64,000 bases of DNA, taken from NCBI RefSeq assembly GCF_008831035.1, contig NZ_WAJR01000008.1, forward strand, positions 41,093 through 105,092, written 5' to 3'. Origin of the DNA: Ellagibacter isourolithinifaciens. Its GTDB lineage: Bacteria; Actinomycetota; Coriobacteriia; Coriobacteriales; Eggerthellaceae. The translations under genes were made by a program, and so were the position numbers. Positions 33,464 through 42,393 of this stretch are shown here, piece after piece (within the stretch, counting starts at the first letter, position 1; every line of letters begins with the position of its first letter). The notes under the pieces were generated by a model. It ran no database searches, was not told where the DNA came from, and was given only the letters and a program-made list of their open reading frames with translations.

Positions 33464-34273
33464 ATGAAAACCATTCTGTTCGATGCGAGCCTGTGCAACG
33501 GCTGCTACGGTTGCCAGATGGCCTGCAAAGACGAGCACTGCGGCAACGATTGGAGCCCCATAGCCGCCGAGCAGCCCACGAGCGGCCAGTTCTGGTGCAA
33601 GGTCAACCAGGAAACCCGCGGCAAGGTGCCCGAGGTGAAGGTGCAGTACACGCCCGTCATGTGCGGCCATTGCGAAAACGCAGCGTGCATGAACGCGGCG
33701 AAGGACGGCGCTGTGTACCGTCGCGAGGACGGCCTCATCATCATCGACCCGGAGAAGTCCAAGGGCCAAAAGCAGATCGTCGACGCGTGCCCGGCGGGCG
33801 CAATCTACTGGAACGACAAGCTGGAGATCCCGCAGAAGTGCACGGGATGCGCGCATCTGCTCGATGACGGTTGGACGGTTCCGCGCTGCGTGGACGTGTG
33901 CGCAACGGGCGCCCTTACCTACATCGACGAGGAGGACGTGCCGGAAGGCGCAACGCCCATGCCCGTCGCCGAAGGCGCTCACCCGCACGTGTGCTACATC
34001 AACATTCCGAAGAAGTGGGTGTACGGCGTGCTCGTGGACCGCACGATTAACGAGGTCATCATAGGTGCGGAGGTGAAACTGCACAGCGCCGACGGCGAGG
34101 TTGTGGCCACGCTTTCCACCGACGAGTTCGGCGAGTTCCGCTTCAAAGAGCTCGAAGACGCGCCCTACACCGTCACCGCTTCGGTGGAAGGCTACGAGGA
34201 CATCGAGCTTTCGGCCGACACGACCGCGGAAGACGTCGTTTTGGGCGACATCTTCCTGAAGTCAGTGGCCTAA
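33464..34273 (+). CDS. Iron-sulphur electron-transfer subunit with C-terminal transthyretin-like domain (BthL type)
   Basis: The 269-residue protein begins with a ferredoxin-like part: CNGCYGCQMAC (residues 11-21), CGHCENAAC (about 67-75), a Cys before PAGAI (about 108), CTGC (about 127-130) and CVDVC (about 144-148). These supply 12 cysteines, enough for three [4Fe-4S] clusters. From about residue 185 a beta-rich domain follows (WVYGVLVDRTINEVIIGAEV; STDEFGEFRFKEL), of the carboxypeptidase-regulatory/transthyretin type. This combination is the architecture of the transhydroxylase small subunit of Pelobacter (274 residues). AGGAGG precedes the ATG. It forms the heterodimer with the product of 30848-33460. 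Confidence 0.92.
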   Translation: MKTILFDASLCNGCYGCQMACKDEHCGNDWSPIAAEQPTSGQFWCKVNQETRGKVPEVKVQYTPVMCGHCENAACMNAAKDGAVYRREDGLIIIDPEKSKGQKQIVDACPAGAIYWNDKLEIPQKCTGCAHLLDDGWTVPRCVDVCATGALTYIDEEDVPEGATPMPVAEGAHPHVCYINIPKKWVYGVLVDRTINEVIIGAEVKLHSADGEVVATLSTDEFGEFRFKELEDAPYTVTASVEGYEDIELSADTTAEDVVLGDIFLKSVA

Positions 34274-34354
34274 GCGATACCCAGGGGATTTGCCCGCAGC
34301 GTTCTATGCGTTAGGATGCTGCGGGCTCATCAAGTAGGAGAAGGAAGGGAAAAC

Positions 34355-35773
34355 ATGGCTGAAAAAGTCAGCAAGAACAAGGTTAAGTTCAAATGGGTCT
34401 GGATAGCCGTCGCTATCGTGTTGATCCTCGTAGGCCAGTTCGGGCCGCTGTGGTCCCCTGATCTGTCCCGCGAGGGGCAATCGGCGATTATGGTGCTTCT
34501 GGCCGCCGTGGTTATGTGGGCCACCGAGGCTCTGCCTTTGCCCATAACGTCTTTGGTGATGGTGGCGCTGTGCGGGTTCTTGGGAGTCGCGGCGTACAAC
34601 ACCATTTGGGCCGCAACGTTCACGAGCTCGCTGTGGATGTTCGTCGGCATCTTCGGCTTCACCACGTTTCTGGGCGTCTCCACGTTCCCTCAGCGTTTGA
34701 TCGCGATGGTGGTGCGCATGACCAAGGGCAACATCAACCTGGTCATCTTGGGCTTCATGGTCATCTCCGCCATCATTTCCACCGTTATGTCCAACATAGC
34801 GCTCACCGCTATTATGATGGGATTCGCGGCCTCGCTTCTGCGCGCCGCTGGCGCTGAAAAGGGCAAGTCCAACATGGGCCGCTGTCTGGCGCTCGCCATT
34901 CCGTTCGCCGTCATGTTCGGCGGCTGCCTGCTTCCTTCCGGCACGCCGATCAACGTCGTGGTTTTGGGCCTTGCCGAAAGCGCGTGCGGCGTTACCATCA
35001 CGTTCGCCGAATGGTTCGGCTACACCATCATTCCCGTGGCGCTTTCGCTTGTGGCCTGTTGGTTCATCCTCATCAAGGTGTACAAGCCCGAGCCGCTTTC
35101 CGATGAGACGGTGAAGAAGTTCCTGGACGAGGTTTCCGCTTTGCCGCCCATGGACTTCAAGGAGAAGTTCAACATCGGCGTTCTGGTCGTGGCTTTGGTG
35201 TGCTGGATCGCAAGCTCGTGGCTGCCTATCCTGAACACCACGTTCGTCGCTCTGTTCGCGCTCGGCCTTCTGTTCCTGCCGGGCACGTCCATGATCACCA
35301 CCAAGCAGTACCGCTCCGAAAGCCCGTGGGACATCCTGCTCATGATGGCTTCCATCAACGGCATCGTTGCTGCCATGTCGGCCGCAGGCTCGGTCGCTTG
35401 GATCGTGAACATGCTTCTGGGCGTCACCTCCGGCATGAGCTTCTTCGCGCTGTTCATGGTAATCAGCGTGGTGCTCGCCATCATCCACAACTTCTTCCCC
35501 TCTGGCCCCGGCCTGGCAGCGCTCGTCACCGCCCCGGTCATCGGCCTTGTGGGAGCTGTTGGCGGCAACTACACCGCGACCATCGTCATGCTGGCTCTAT
35601 GGTGCGCGCTGTGCTTCCTGGTTCCGCTCGATTCTGTGCTTCTGGTTTCGTATGCGGGCGGCTACTACAAGTTCAACGAGATGTGGAAGGGCGGCCTGCC
35701 CGTCACCATCGCCACGATGGTGTTCTTCAGCGCCGTTCTGCTCATCCTGCCGCCGATGCTCGGCGCCGCGTAA
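34355..35773 (+). CDS. DASS-family (SLC13-like) anion:sodium symporter 1
   Basis: The 472-residue membrane protein starts at ATG 34355, chosen for AGGAAGG 8 nt upstream. It has about 12 hydrophobic segments and the two re-entrant anion-binding motifs of the divalent anion:Na+ symporter family, SGTPINVVVLG (about residue 190) and, in the second half, HNFFPSGPGLAALVTAPVIG (about 380). It follows the iron-sulphur subunit after 81 bp on the same strand and ends at a strong terminator, so it belongs to the molybdoenzyme transcript. Known members import dicarboxylates or sulfate; here the substrate or product of the enzyme (for example an aromatic carboxylate) is a reasonable inference. Confidence 0.88.
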   Translation: MAEKVSKNKVKFKWVWIAVAIVLILVGQFGPLWSPDLSREGQSAIMVLLAAVVMWATEALPLPITSLVMVALCGFLGVAAYNTIWAATFTSSLWMFVGIFGFTTFLGVSTFPQRLIAMVVRMTKGNINLVILGFMVISAIISTVMSNIALTAIMMGFAASLLRAAGAEKGKSNMGRCLALAIPFAVMFGGCLLPSGTPINVVVLGLAESACGVTITFAEWFGYTIIPVALSLVACWFILIKVYKPEPLSDETVKKFLDEVSALPPMDFKEKFNIGVLVVALVCWIASSWLPILNTTFVALFALGLLFLPGTSMITTKQYRSESPWDILLMMASINGIVAAMSAAGSVAWIVNMLLGVTSGMSFFALFMVISVVLAIIHNFFPSGPGLAALVTAPVIGLVGAVGGNYTATIVMLALWCALCFLVPLDSVLLVSYAGGYYKFNEMWKGGLPVTIATMVFFSAVLLILPPMLGAA

Positions 35774-35791
35774 GCTCGCACAACGTATTAA

Positions 35792-35830
35792 CCCTCGCCG
35801 TCGCGTGAAAGCCGACGGCGAGGGTTTTCT
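35792..35830 (+). terminator. Strong intrinsic terminator between the two DASS transporter genes
   Basis: CCCTCGCCGTCG (35792-35803) and its exact complement (35813-35824) form a 12-bp stem with a 9-nt loop, followed by TTTTCT. It ends the enzyme/transporter-1 transcript. Any expression of transporter 2 must come from read-through or from a promoter in the 43 bp before 35874. Confidence 0.9.
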
Positions 35831-35873
35831 CGCTCAAGGGGAAACAAGGATAAGCTGAGCACTAGGGGGTAGC

Positions 35874-37298
35874 ATGGCTCAAGCGTTGAAGCCCGCGGGT
35901 TTGAGGCCGCGGAGCATCCTGTTCATCATCATCGCGGCGATCGTCATCGCTGTGACCGCACTGGCTCCGGCCACGCCGGGGCTCACCTACGAAGGACGCA
36001 TGGTGCTGGGTATTTTGGCCGCCGGCATCCTTTTGTGGATCACCGAATCGCTGCCGCTTCCGGCAACGGCGCTGCTCATTTTGATCATGATGCCCATCAT
36101 GGGGGTGTGCACGTTCGACGAGGCGTACAAGAACGCCATGGGATCGACGGTGTTCTTCCTTATGGGCACGTTCGCCTTCACGGTCGCGCTCGATGCGACG
36201 ACGCTTCCCACCCGCATCGCGGCCTTCGTGCTGAAATGGTCGGGCACGAACACGAACAAGATGCTCCTCGGGTTCATGTGCGCGACGGCGTTCCTGTCTT
36301 TTTTCATGTCCGACGTGGCCGCATGCGGCGTATTCATTTCTGTTGGCAAGCGCCTGCTCGAGCTGAACCACGCCGAGAAGCTGAAGTCGCCCATGGGCAA
36401 GGCCATGATGATCGCCATTCCGTGGGCAAGCTACGCCGGCGGCTGCGCGGTTATGACGGGCAACGGCTGCAATGTTGTCACCGTGGGGCTGTTCTCGTCG
36501 CTGTTCGGCGTGAACATGAGCTTCGTGGAATGGTCGATGATCGGCCTTCCGTTCTGCATTATCATGCTGTTCGCTTCGTGGTTCGTGATCACGCGCTTCT
36601 TCAAGCCCGAAGAGATTTCGCAGGAATCCATCGACGCCACCATGGCCGAGGTTTCCGGCATGGGCAAGATCACGCGGCCTGAAATTGCCACCATCGTGAT
36701 CATCGCGCTGGCCATGGTGTTTTGGATCCTAAGTTCGTGGATCAGCGTGCTGAACACCGCCATGATCGCCATCTGCGCGGTGGTGGCGCTTTCGGTGCCG
36801 GGTTGCTCCACGCTGCAGTTCAAGGAGCTTGTTTCGCGCATGAACTGGGGCGTTCTGGTTATGATCATGTGCATTTTGTCGGTTGCGCATTTCGTGGTTG
36901 CCACAGGTGCCGGCGACTGGATCGTGAACGCCGTTGTGGGCGCGCTTCCCGAAAGCTGGAAGGTGCCCGTGGTGGTGCTCGCCGTGCTGTCGACCATCGG
37001 CGCGATCGTGCACAACATCGTGCCCGTGGGGCCGGCGGTTGCGAGCATTCTGGCGTACCCGTTCGGCGTTATCGCGGGAGACTTCGGCATCGGCATGTAC
37101 TGCATGCTGATGGTGGTAGCGTGGCAGGCGTCGCTCGCCTACATTCTGCCACTCGACTGCGTGCCGATCCTCACCTATTCGACTGGGTATTACCGCTTCG
37201 CCGACATGGCGAAGATTGGCTGGATCCCGACGCTTTTGATAATCGCGCTAACCTGCACGCTTCTGCCGGCGCTCTGCAGCCTGTGGGGCTTCGCGTAA
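35874..37298 (+). CDS. DASS-family (SLC13-like) anion:sodium symporter 2
   Basis: The 474-residue membrane protein is a second member of the same family as its neighbour but clearly diverged from it. It keeps the first re-entrant motif area (MTGNGCNVVTVGLFSSL, about residue 195) in changed form, with N and C in place of the usual SGTPxN, and the second half motif HNIVPVGPAVASILAYPFG (about 382). The unusual first motif suggests a different substrate. GGGGGT lies close to the ATG. It stands downstream of a strong terminator, so its expression may differ from the first transporter. Confidence 0.88.
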   Translation: MAQALKPAGLRPRSILFIIIAAIVIAVTALAPATPGLTYEGRMVLGILAAGILLWITESLPLPATALLILIMMPIMGVCTFDEAYKNAMGSTVFFLMGTFAFTVALDATTLPTRIAAFVLKWSGTNTNKMLLGFMCATAFLSFFMSDVAACGVFISVGKRLLELNHAEKLKSPMGKAMMIAIPWASYAGGCAVMTGNGCNVVTVGLFSSLFGVNMSFVEWSMIGLPFCIIMLFASWFVITRFFKPEEISQESIDATMAEVSGMGKITRPEIATIVIIALAMVFWILSSWISVLNTAMIAICAVVALSVPGCSTLQFKELVSRMNWGVLVMIMCILSVAHFVVATGAGDWIVNAVVGALPESWKVPVVVLAVLSTIGAIVHNIVPVGPAVASILAYPFGVIAGDFGIGMYCMLMVVAWQASLAYILPLDCVPILTYSTGYYRFADMAKIGWIPTLLIIALTCTLLPALCSLWGFA

Positions 37299-37323
37299 GG
37301 GAAGCGTATAGGGAATCGAGCTG

Positions 37324-37348
37324 CGCGCGGGCCGAAGGGGGCCGCGCG
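37324..37348. terminator. GC hairpin after DASS transporter 2, weak terminator candidate
   Basis: CGCGCGG-G-CC at 37324-37333 pairs with GGCCGCGCG at 37340-37348 with one bulged G. No T-run follows. It lies between two convergent genes. Confidence 0.35.
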
Positions 37349-37414
37349 ACAAGAAGGGCCGTACGCTTGTGAGGCCCCGATTTTTCGAGAAGGCAGATTG
37401 TCGCACCCGCGCCC

Positions 37415-38371
37415 TTACTCCACCGCGAGCAGCTTCGCCTCGACGGGCTCGCCGGAGAAGTTGAGGTCGCGCGTGATGGCGCGCGCCGTCTCCGCGTTGA
37501 AGCCGTCGGCGTCGAACAGCGAGCTCACCTCGTCGAAACGCTGCTGCGCCTTCTCGTAGCGGTCCCAGAAGCTGTCGGCCGATTTCTCATGCGTGAAGGG
37601 GTTCTCCCAGGTGGCATGCTCACGGTTGTCGTACGCGCACGTCTCCGCCAAGATCGCGCGGTGGCTCATCGCGCGATAGAACGAGTACGGGCGTACCAAC
37701 TCCTCGATGCGCGCGATGGCCTCGCGCTTCACGCCAGAGCCCGAATGGAAGAGATGCTGCACCAGGCGAAAGCAGCGCACTGCGTCGCCGAACGCGTTGC
37801 GCGGGATGATCTTGCCGAACACGGAGAACGCCATGTTCGCGTACAAAAGCGAAACGATGCGCAGCATGCGATCGGAACCCTTGAGGATGTTCACGGCCGG
37901 GTTGAACGTCGCCACCGTTTCGCCGCGCTTCACCGTGAGCACCATCTCGTCGTACTCGCTCTCGATGACAGCGTGCACCTCGCTGCCGTCCGCGCGCGAA
38001 AGGCCCGGCTCGCCCGCATCGCACAGCTGGAACTCGTGGAAGTACACGAGCGGATGCATGGTCGAATCGAGCACGTAGTGGCCCAGGAACCCAAGCGCAT
38101 AGGCGCGCCCGACGGAGCGGTCCGCCTCGTCGAGTGCGCCGATCGCTTGCTTGAAGGCGACGAGTATCTCGTTCGGCTTCTCCTTGTGCATGATGTTCCC
38201 AAGTCGATGGACCGACGAGAGCAGGGGATTGGCGATGGAATAGAACAGCGGGTCGGGCCCTTGGTTTCCCAAGAGGAATGCCTCAGCCTCGTCCTTCGTT
38301 CCGCCGATGGAGGAGAAATGACGCGCGTAGGCGTCCTGCCCGAACGTGTCGTGCGTGATGATTGCCGGCAT
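37415..38371 (-). CDS. Zinc-dependent phospholipase C-like protein
   Basis: The 318-residue protein starts at ATG 38371 (MPAIITHDTFGQDAY), with AAAGGATGGAG upstream; the frame is open for 62 further codons but the family begins here. ITHDTFG and the helical segment GFLGHYVLDSTMHPLVYFHE carry the histidines and aspartate expected for a zinc-dependent phospholipase C/S1-P1 nuclease fold. There is no signal peptide, unlike secreted bacterial phospholipases, so it probably acts inside the cell. It is divergent from the MFS gene at 38547. Whether it hydrolyses a phospholipid is not shown. Confidence 0.75.
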   Translation of the reverse strand: MPAIITHDTFGQDAYARHFSSIGGTKDEAEAFLLGNQGPDPLFYSIANPLLSSVHRLGNIMHKEKPNEILVAFKQAIGALDEADRSVGRAYALGFLGHYVLDSTMHPLVYFHEFQLCDAGEPGLSRADGSEVHAVIESEYDEMVLTVKRGETVATFNPAVNILKGSDRMLRIVSLLYANMAFSVFGKIIPRNAFGDAVRCFRLVQHLFHSGSGVKREAIARIEELVRPYSFYRAMSHRAILAETCAYDNREHATWENPFTHEKSADSFWDRYEKAQQRFDEVSSLFDADGFNAETARAITRDLNFSGEPVEAKLLAVE

Positions 38372-38546
38372 AGTCTGAACTCCATCCTTTGAGCCCCTGA
38401 CGGGAATTTTACTGTCGCTAAGTAAAGCATCATATACAATGATGAGCGGCTTGTTAACGTCCCCCATGCGTCTTTGCGTACGTTTTACATAGGCTGCCAT
38501 GACGCGTGAGCAGGGATTTTCCGAACTTTGAGTGAAAGGCGTTGCG

Positions 38547-39788
38547 TTGTCGCGCACCCATATGACGAAACCCGAGCGCAGCTGGGTCCTCTACGACGTG
38601 GGCAATTCCGCCTACGTGCTTCTTGCATCGACGCTTATCCCCATCTATTTCTCAGCGATTGCCGACCCGAATTCTTCTGCGGTTGTGGCCTGGGGATACG
38701 CGTCGACGGTGGCCTCGCTTGTGCTGGCGTTGCTCATGCCGTTCCTCGGTAGCCTCGCCGATCTGAAGGGCAACAAGAAGAAGTTCCTTGCTGGCACCAT
38801 CGGCACGGGCGCGGTGACGCTCGCCGTGATGGGCATTCCTTCCGACGCGATGGTGTTCCTCGTGATCTACGTGGTGTCGTCGGTCATGCTGAACGCGTCG
38901 CTTGTGTTCTACGACGCCTTCCTTGTGGACGCTGCATCGAGCGAGGAGCGCTACGACGAAGTGTCGTCGCAGGGGTACGCCTGGGGATACATCGGGTCGT
39001 GCGTGCCGTTCATCATCTGCTTGGTGCTCGTGCTGTTCGGCGAGAACTTTGGGATTGGGCAGCTTGATGGCATCCGGATCTCGTTCGTCATCACGGCGGT
39101 GTGGTGGCTCGCGTTCAGCGTTCCCATCTGGCGCGACGTGCACCAGACGCACTACAAGCCGCGCGAGGAGCATCTGTTCAAGAACACGATTACGGGCCTT
39201 GTGGGAACGTGCAAGAAGATTTTCCACGACCACAGGCTCATGATGTTCATGCTGGCGTTCTTCTTCTACATCGACGGCGTGCACACGATCATCGCGATGT
39301 CTACGAGCTACGGCACCGACTTGGGCATCAGCTCGACGAACCTTGTGCTGGCGCTTCTGGTCACGCAGTTCGTGGCATTCCCCTCGGCGATCGCCTACGG
39401 GCGCCTTGCGGGGCGTTTCGGCACGAAGAAGATGCTGCTCATCGCCGTGTTCGCGTACTTTTTGATCACGCTGTTCGCGGCGTTCTTCCTGCGCAGCGCT
39501 GCCGAGTTCTGGGTGCTCGCGATTTGCGTCGGCCTGTTCCAAGGCGGCATCCAGGCGCTCTCGCGCAGCGAATTCGGCAAGCTCATCCCCAAGGAACACG
39601 CCAACGAGTACTACGGCTTCTTCGATATCTTCGGCAAGTACGCAGCCATCATGGGCACGTTGCTCGTGAGCGTGTTCACCCAGTTGACGGGTTCGAGCTC
39701 GATCGGCGTCCTTTCCGTGGCGGTGCTGTTCATCGTCGGTTTCGTGCTGCTTTTGAAGATGCCCGAGGGCACGGCGGCAGGAGAGTAG
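38547..39788 (+). CDS. MFS transporter, UMF1 (Atg22/YxiO-like) family
   Basis: The protein of about 413 residues has 12 hydrophobic segments and begins near KPERSWVLYDVGNSAYVLL, the start block of the UMF1 family (WxLYDxxNSAxxxL). The C-terminal half carries GLFQGGIQALSRSEFGKLIP, also typical. TTG 38547 is favoured because AAAGG lies about 7 nt upstream; GTG 38532 and ATG 38562 in the same frame lack a ribosome binding site. The substrate is unknown. A perfect terminator hairpin follows at 39945. Confidence 0.82.
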   Translation: MSRTHMTKPERSWVLYDVGNSAYVLLASTLIPIYFSAIADPNSSAVVAWGYASTVASLVLALLMPFLGSLADLKGNKKKFLAGTIGTGAVTLAVMGIPSDAMVFLVIYVVSSVMLNASLVFYDAFLVDAASSEERYDEVSSQGYAWGYIGSCVPFIICLVLVLFGENFGIGQLDGIRISFVITAVWWLAFSVPIWRDVHQTHYKPREEHLFKNTITGLVGTCKKIFHDHRLMMFMLAFFFYIDGVHTIIAMSTSYGTDLGISSTNLVLALLVTQFVAFPSAIAYGRLAGRFGTKKMLLIAVFAYFLITLFAAFFLRSAAEFWVLAICVGLFQGGIQALSRSEFGKLIPKEHANEYYGFFDIFGKYAAIMGTLLVSVFTQLTGSSSIGVLSVAVLFIVGFVLLLKMPEGTAAGE

Positions 39789-39944
39789 CGGCCGAGGCGC
39801 CGCTTGTGGGACGTGGTCGGCGTGTGGCGTGCAAGTCGCCGGTGCTCCGAGCACATGACGGTCTACGCTCGGATCGGGATCGCATGCTTTCCCCGCGCGA
39901 CGTGCGGCTTGGTGTACTCGGCATGGAAAATCGCTCGCTCGTGT

Positions 39945-39971
39945 ACGGCTCGGGAGTGTATCCCGAGCCGT
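39945..39971 (+). terminator. Terminator hairpin between MFS gene and lysC
   Basis: ACGGCTCGGGA (39945-39955) pairs perfectly with TCCCGAGCCGT (39961-39971) around a 5-nt loop, followed by TTGG only. It lies 157 bp after the MFS stop and directly upstream of the lysC -10 element, so it may insulate lysC from read-through. Confidence 0.6.
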
Positions 39972-39972
39972 T

Positions 39973-39981
39973 TGGTATAGT
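39973..39981 (+). promoter_or_regulatory. Extended -10 promoter of lysC-asd
   Basis: TGGTATAGT at 39973-39981 is an extended -10 element (TGn plus TATAGT) with no good -35. Transcription would start near 39988, 29 nt before the lysC ATG. No lysine riboswitch fits in so short a leader. Confidence 0.5.
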
Positions 39982-40016
39982 GGCGCAAAGGTTTCCCTTT
40001 CAAAAGAAAGATCGAG

Positions 40017-41294
40017 ATGTCGTTAGTCGTATGCAAATTCGGGGGGACGTCGGTCGCGTCGCCCGAGCGTATCAAGATGGTCGCGAACAAGCTCATCGCC
40101 AAGAAGAAGGCGGGCGACGATGTGGTCGCCGTCGTCTCGGCGATGGGAAAAACGACCGATGAGCTGGTAGGACTTGCAAACGCGCTCAACACGAACCCTC
40201 CAGCGCGCGAGCTTGACCGCCTCCTTTCGACCGGCGAGCAGGTGTCGATGACGCTTCTGGCCATGGCACTCGAGGCGCAGGGTTATCACGCCATGAGCTT
40301 CACGGGCCGCCAGGCGGGCATCCGCACGGACGGAACGCACAACAAGGCGAAGATTGTCAGCGTGCGATCCGACCGCATCATGGAGACGGTCGACAAGGGC
40401 ATCATCCCCGTGATTGCGGGCTTTCAGGGCATCGACGACAACGATGACATGACCACGCTCGGTCGCGGCGGTTCCGACACGACGGCAGTGGCTGTGGCCT
40501 GGGGAATCAAAGCAGACGTGTGCGAGATCTATTCCGACGTCGAAGGTGTCTTCACCGCCGATCCTCGCGTGTGCCCGCGCGCTAAGAAGCTCGACCAGAT
40601 TTCCTACGACGACATGCTTGAACTCGCTGGCGCGGGCGCTGGCGTGCTCCAGATGCGCGCCGTCGAGTTCGCCCGCAAATGGAACGTCGTCATCCATTCC
40701 CGTTCGGCGTTTTCCGACGCCGAGGGCACGTATATCAAGGAGGCTCCCGACATGGAGGAAGCGGTAATCACCGGCATTGCGCACGACACGTCCGAGGTCA
40801 AGGTCACGATTCGCGGCGTTCCCGATATGTCGGGCGTGGCGGCGAAGCTGTTCAGCGCGCTGGCATCCAACCAGGTGAGCGTCGACATGATCATTCAGAA
40901 CGTGTCGGAGTCGGGCATCACCGACATCAGCTTCACCTGCCCGGGCGGCGATCTGCCGCGCGCCCGCGAGACCGTCGAGCGCATCGTGCCGACCATCAAT
41001 GCGCGCACCTACATCGTCGACGAGGACATCGCGAAGGTGAGCCTGGTGGGTACGGGCATGAAGTCCTCGCCGGGCGTTGCCGCGAAGGCGTTCGAGACGC
41101 TGGGCCAAAACGACATCAACATTCTGGCTATCTCCACGAGCCCGATTCGCCTGTCCGTGGTGGTCGATGCCGCGCAGGCCGCTCAGGCGGTCCAGTGCCT
41201 GCACTCCGCCTTCGGCCTGGATTCCGACAGCGTATTCGTGGAAACCCAGCTTTCGGCGGAAGAAATCGCCGCCAAGATGAACAAGGGCCGATAG
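40017..41294 (+). CDS. lysC: Aspartate kinase
   Basis: The 425-residue enzyme phosphorylates aspartate, the first step to lysine, threonine, methionine and diaminopimelate. It has the KFGGTSVASPERI start motif, the catalytic LGRGGSDTTAVAVAWGIKAD segment (about residues 145-165), and two C-terminal ACT domains (about 270-420) for amino-acid feedback. It is a single-chain kinase without a homoserine dehydrogenase part. asd follows after 10 bp. The ribosome binding site is weak (AAAGAAAG). Confidence 0.96.
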   Translation: MSLVVCKFGGTSVASPERIKMVANKLIAKKKAGDDVVAVVSAMGKTTDELVGLANALNTNPPARELDRLLSTGEQVSMTLLAMALEAQGYHAMSFTGRQAGIRTDGTHNKAKIVSVRSDRIMETVDKGIIPVIAGFQGIDDNDDMTTLGRGGSDTTAVAVAWGIKADVCEIYSDVEGVFTADPRVCPRAKKLDQISYDDMLELAGAGAGVLQMRAVEFARKWNVVIHSRSAFSDAEGTYIKEAPDMEEAVITGIAHDTSEVKVTIRGVPDMSGVAAKLFSALASNQVSVDMIIQNVSESGITDISFTCPGGDLPRARETVERIVPTINARTYIVDEDIAKVSLVGTGMKSSPGVAAKAFETLGQNDINILAISTSPIRLSVVVDAAQAAQAVQCLHSAFGLDSDSVFVETQLSAEEIAAKMNKGR

Positions 41295-41304
41295 GGAGGT
41301 AAAC

Positions 41305-42360
41305 ATGGCTTGGACGAAGGTTATCCCTGCTCATCCAGTTGTTGCTGTTGCCGGTGCGACGGGCGCTGTGGGAAATGAGTTCCTGAAGGTCTTGCATGAC
41401 CTGGACTTCCCTGCAAGCGAGGTGCGCGCGCTCGCGTCTGCGCGCTCGGCTGGCAAGAAGCTTCCCTTCGAGGGTTGCGGCGACGTTCCCGCAGGTGAGC
41501 TCACTGTACAGGAAATGACCTCCGAGTCGTTCGATGGCGTCGACATCGCGCTGTTCTCTGCGGGCTCCGATGTTTCCAAGGCGATGCGCGAGGCCGTGGT
41601 TGCCGCGGGTGCCGTCATGATTGACAACTCGAGCGCATTCCGCATGGACGAGGACGTGCCCCTGGTGGTTCCCGAGGTGAACCCGGGCGACGTGTCGTGG
41701 CACTCGGGCGTCATCGCCAACCCGAACTGCTCGACCATCCAGATGGTCGTTGCCCTGAAACCCCTCTATGACCTGGCAAAAATCACCCGCGTCGTCGTTT
41801 CGACCTATCAGGCGGCAAGCGGCGCCGGCGCACCCGCCATGGCCGAGCTCTACGACCAGACGCGCGAGTTTCTGGGTGGCACGCCCGACGACGAGCTCAC
41901 GGTGTCGGCGTTCCAGCACCGCATCGCCTTCAACTGCATCCCGCACATCGACAAGTTCCTCGACGACGACTCCACGAAGGAAGAGTGGAAGATGGTCGCC
42001 GAGACGAAGAAGATCATGGGTGATGCGGGCGTGAAGGTTGCCGCTACCTGCGTTCGCGTTCCCGTGCTGCGCTGTCACGGCGAGTCTGTGAACGTGGAGT
42101 TCGCCGCCGACGTGACGCCCGAGGCTGCCCGAGAGGCACTCGCTGCAGCGCCCGGTGTCACCGTGATGGACGACCCCGCGAACAACGTGTACCCGATGCC
42201 CGGCCTGCTCGCGGGCACGAATGACACCTACGTGGGGCGCATTCGCCGCGACGACACGGTCGACTATGGCCTTTCGATGTGGGTGGTTGCCGACCAGATT
42301 CGCAAGGGCGCAGCGCTTAATGCCGTGCAGATCGCACAGCTTTTGCTTCCGAAGGATTAA
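41305..42360 (+). CDS. asd: Aspartate-semialdehyde dehydrogenase
   Basis: The 351-residue enzyme reduces aspartyl phosphate to aspartate semialdehyde with NADPH. The nucleotide motif VAVAGATGAVGNEFLKV is at about residues 13-29, and the catalytic cysteine is C142 in NPNCSTIQMV. A substrate-binding FNCIPHIDKF block is at about 212. Length is normal. It follows lysC in an operon, with AGGGAGG before the ATG. No classical terminator is seen at its end; the plus-strand antisense RNA of the toxin locus begins only 49 bp downstream. Confidence 0.96.
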   Translation: MAWTKVIPAHPVVAVAGATGAVGNEFLKVLHDLDFPASEVRALASARSAGKKLPFEGCGDVPAGELTVQEMTSESFDGVDIALFSAGSDVSKAMREAVVAAGAVMIDNSSAFRMDEDVPLVVPEVNPGDVSWHSGVIANPNCSTIQMVVALKPLYDLAKITRVVVSTYQAASGAGAPAMAELYDQTREFLGGTPDDELTVSAFQHRIAFNCIPHIDKFLDDDSTKEEWKMVAETKKIMGDAGVKVAATCVRVPVLRCHGESVNVEFAADVTPEAAREALAAAPGVTVMDDPANNVYPMPGLLAGTNDTYVGRIRRDDTVDYGLSMWVVADQIRKGAALNAVQIAQLLLPKD

Positions 42361-42393
42361 CGGTGGATTGTCCGGCCGAGCGTCGGGCCAGGA

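Noticed and set aside
30776..34084. Long minus-strand frame across the molybdoenzyme genes
   Set aside because: It is the antisense of two well-supported genes, with no motif of its own.
34316..34354. Upstream ATG for DASS transporter 1
   Set aside because: The extra 13 residues are charged and lack a ribosome binding site; ATG 34355 has AGGAAGG at good distance.
39882..39988. Possible small gene or lysine riboswitch before lysC
   Set aside because: The frame has no ribosome binding site and the predicted lysC leader is too short for a riboswitch; only a terminator hairpin and an extended -10 are supported.
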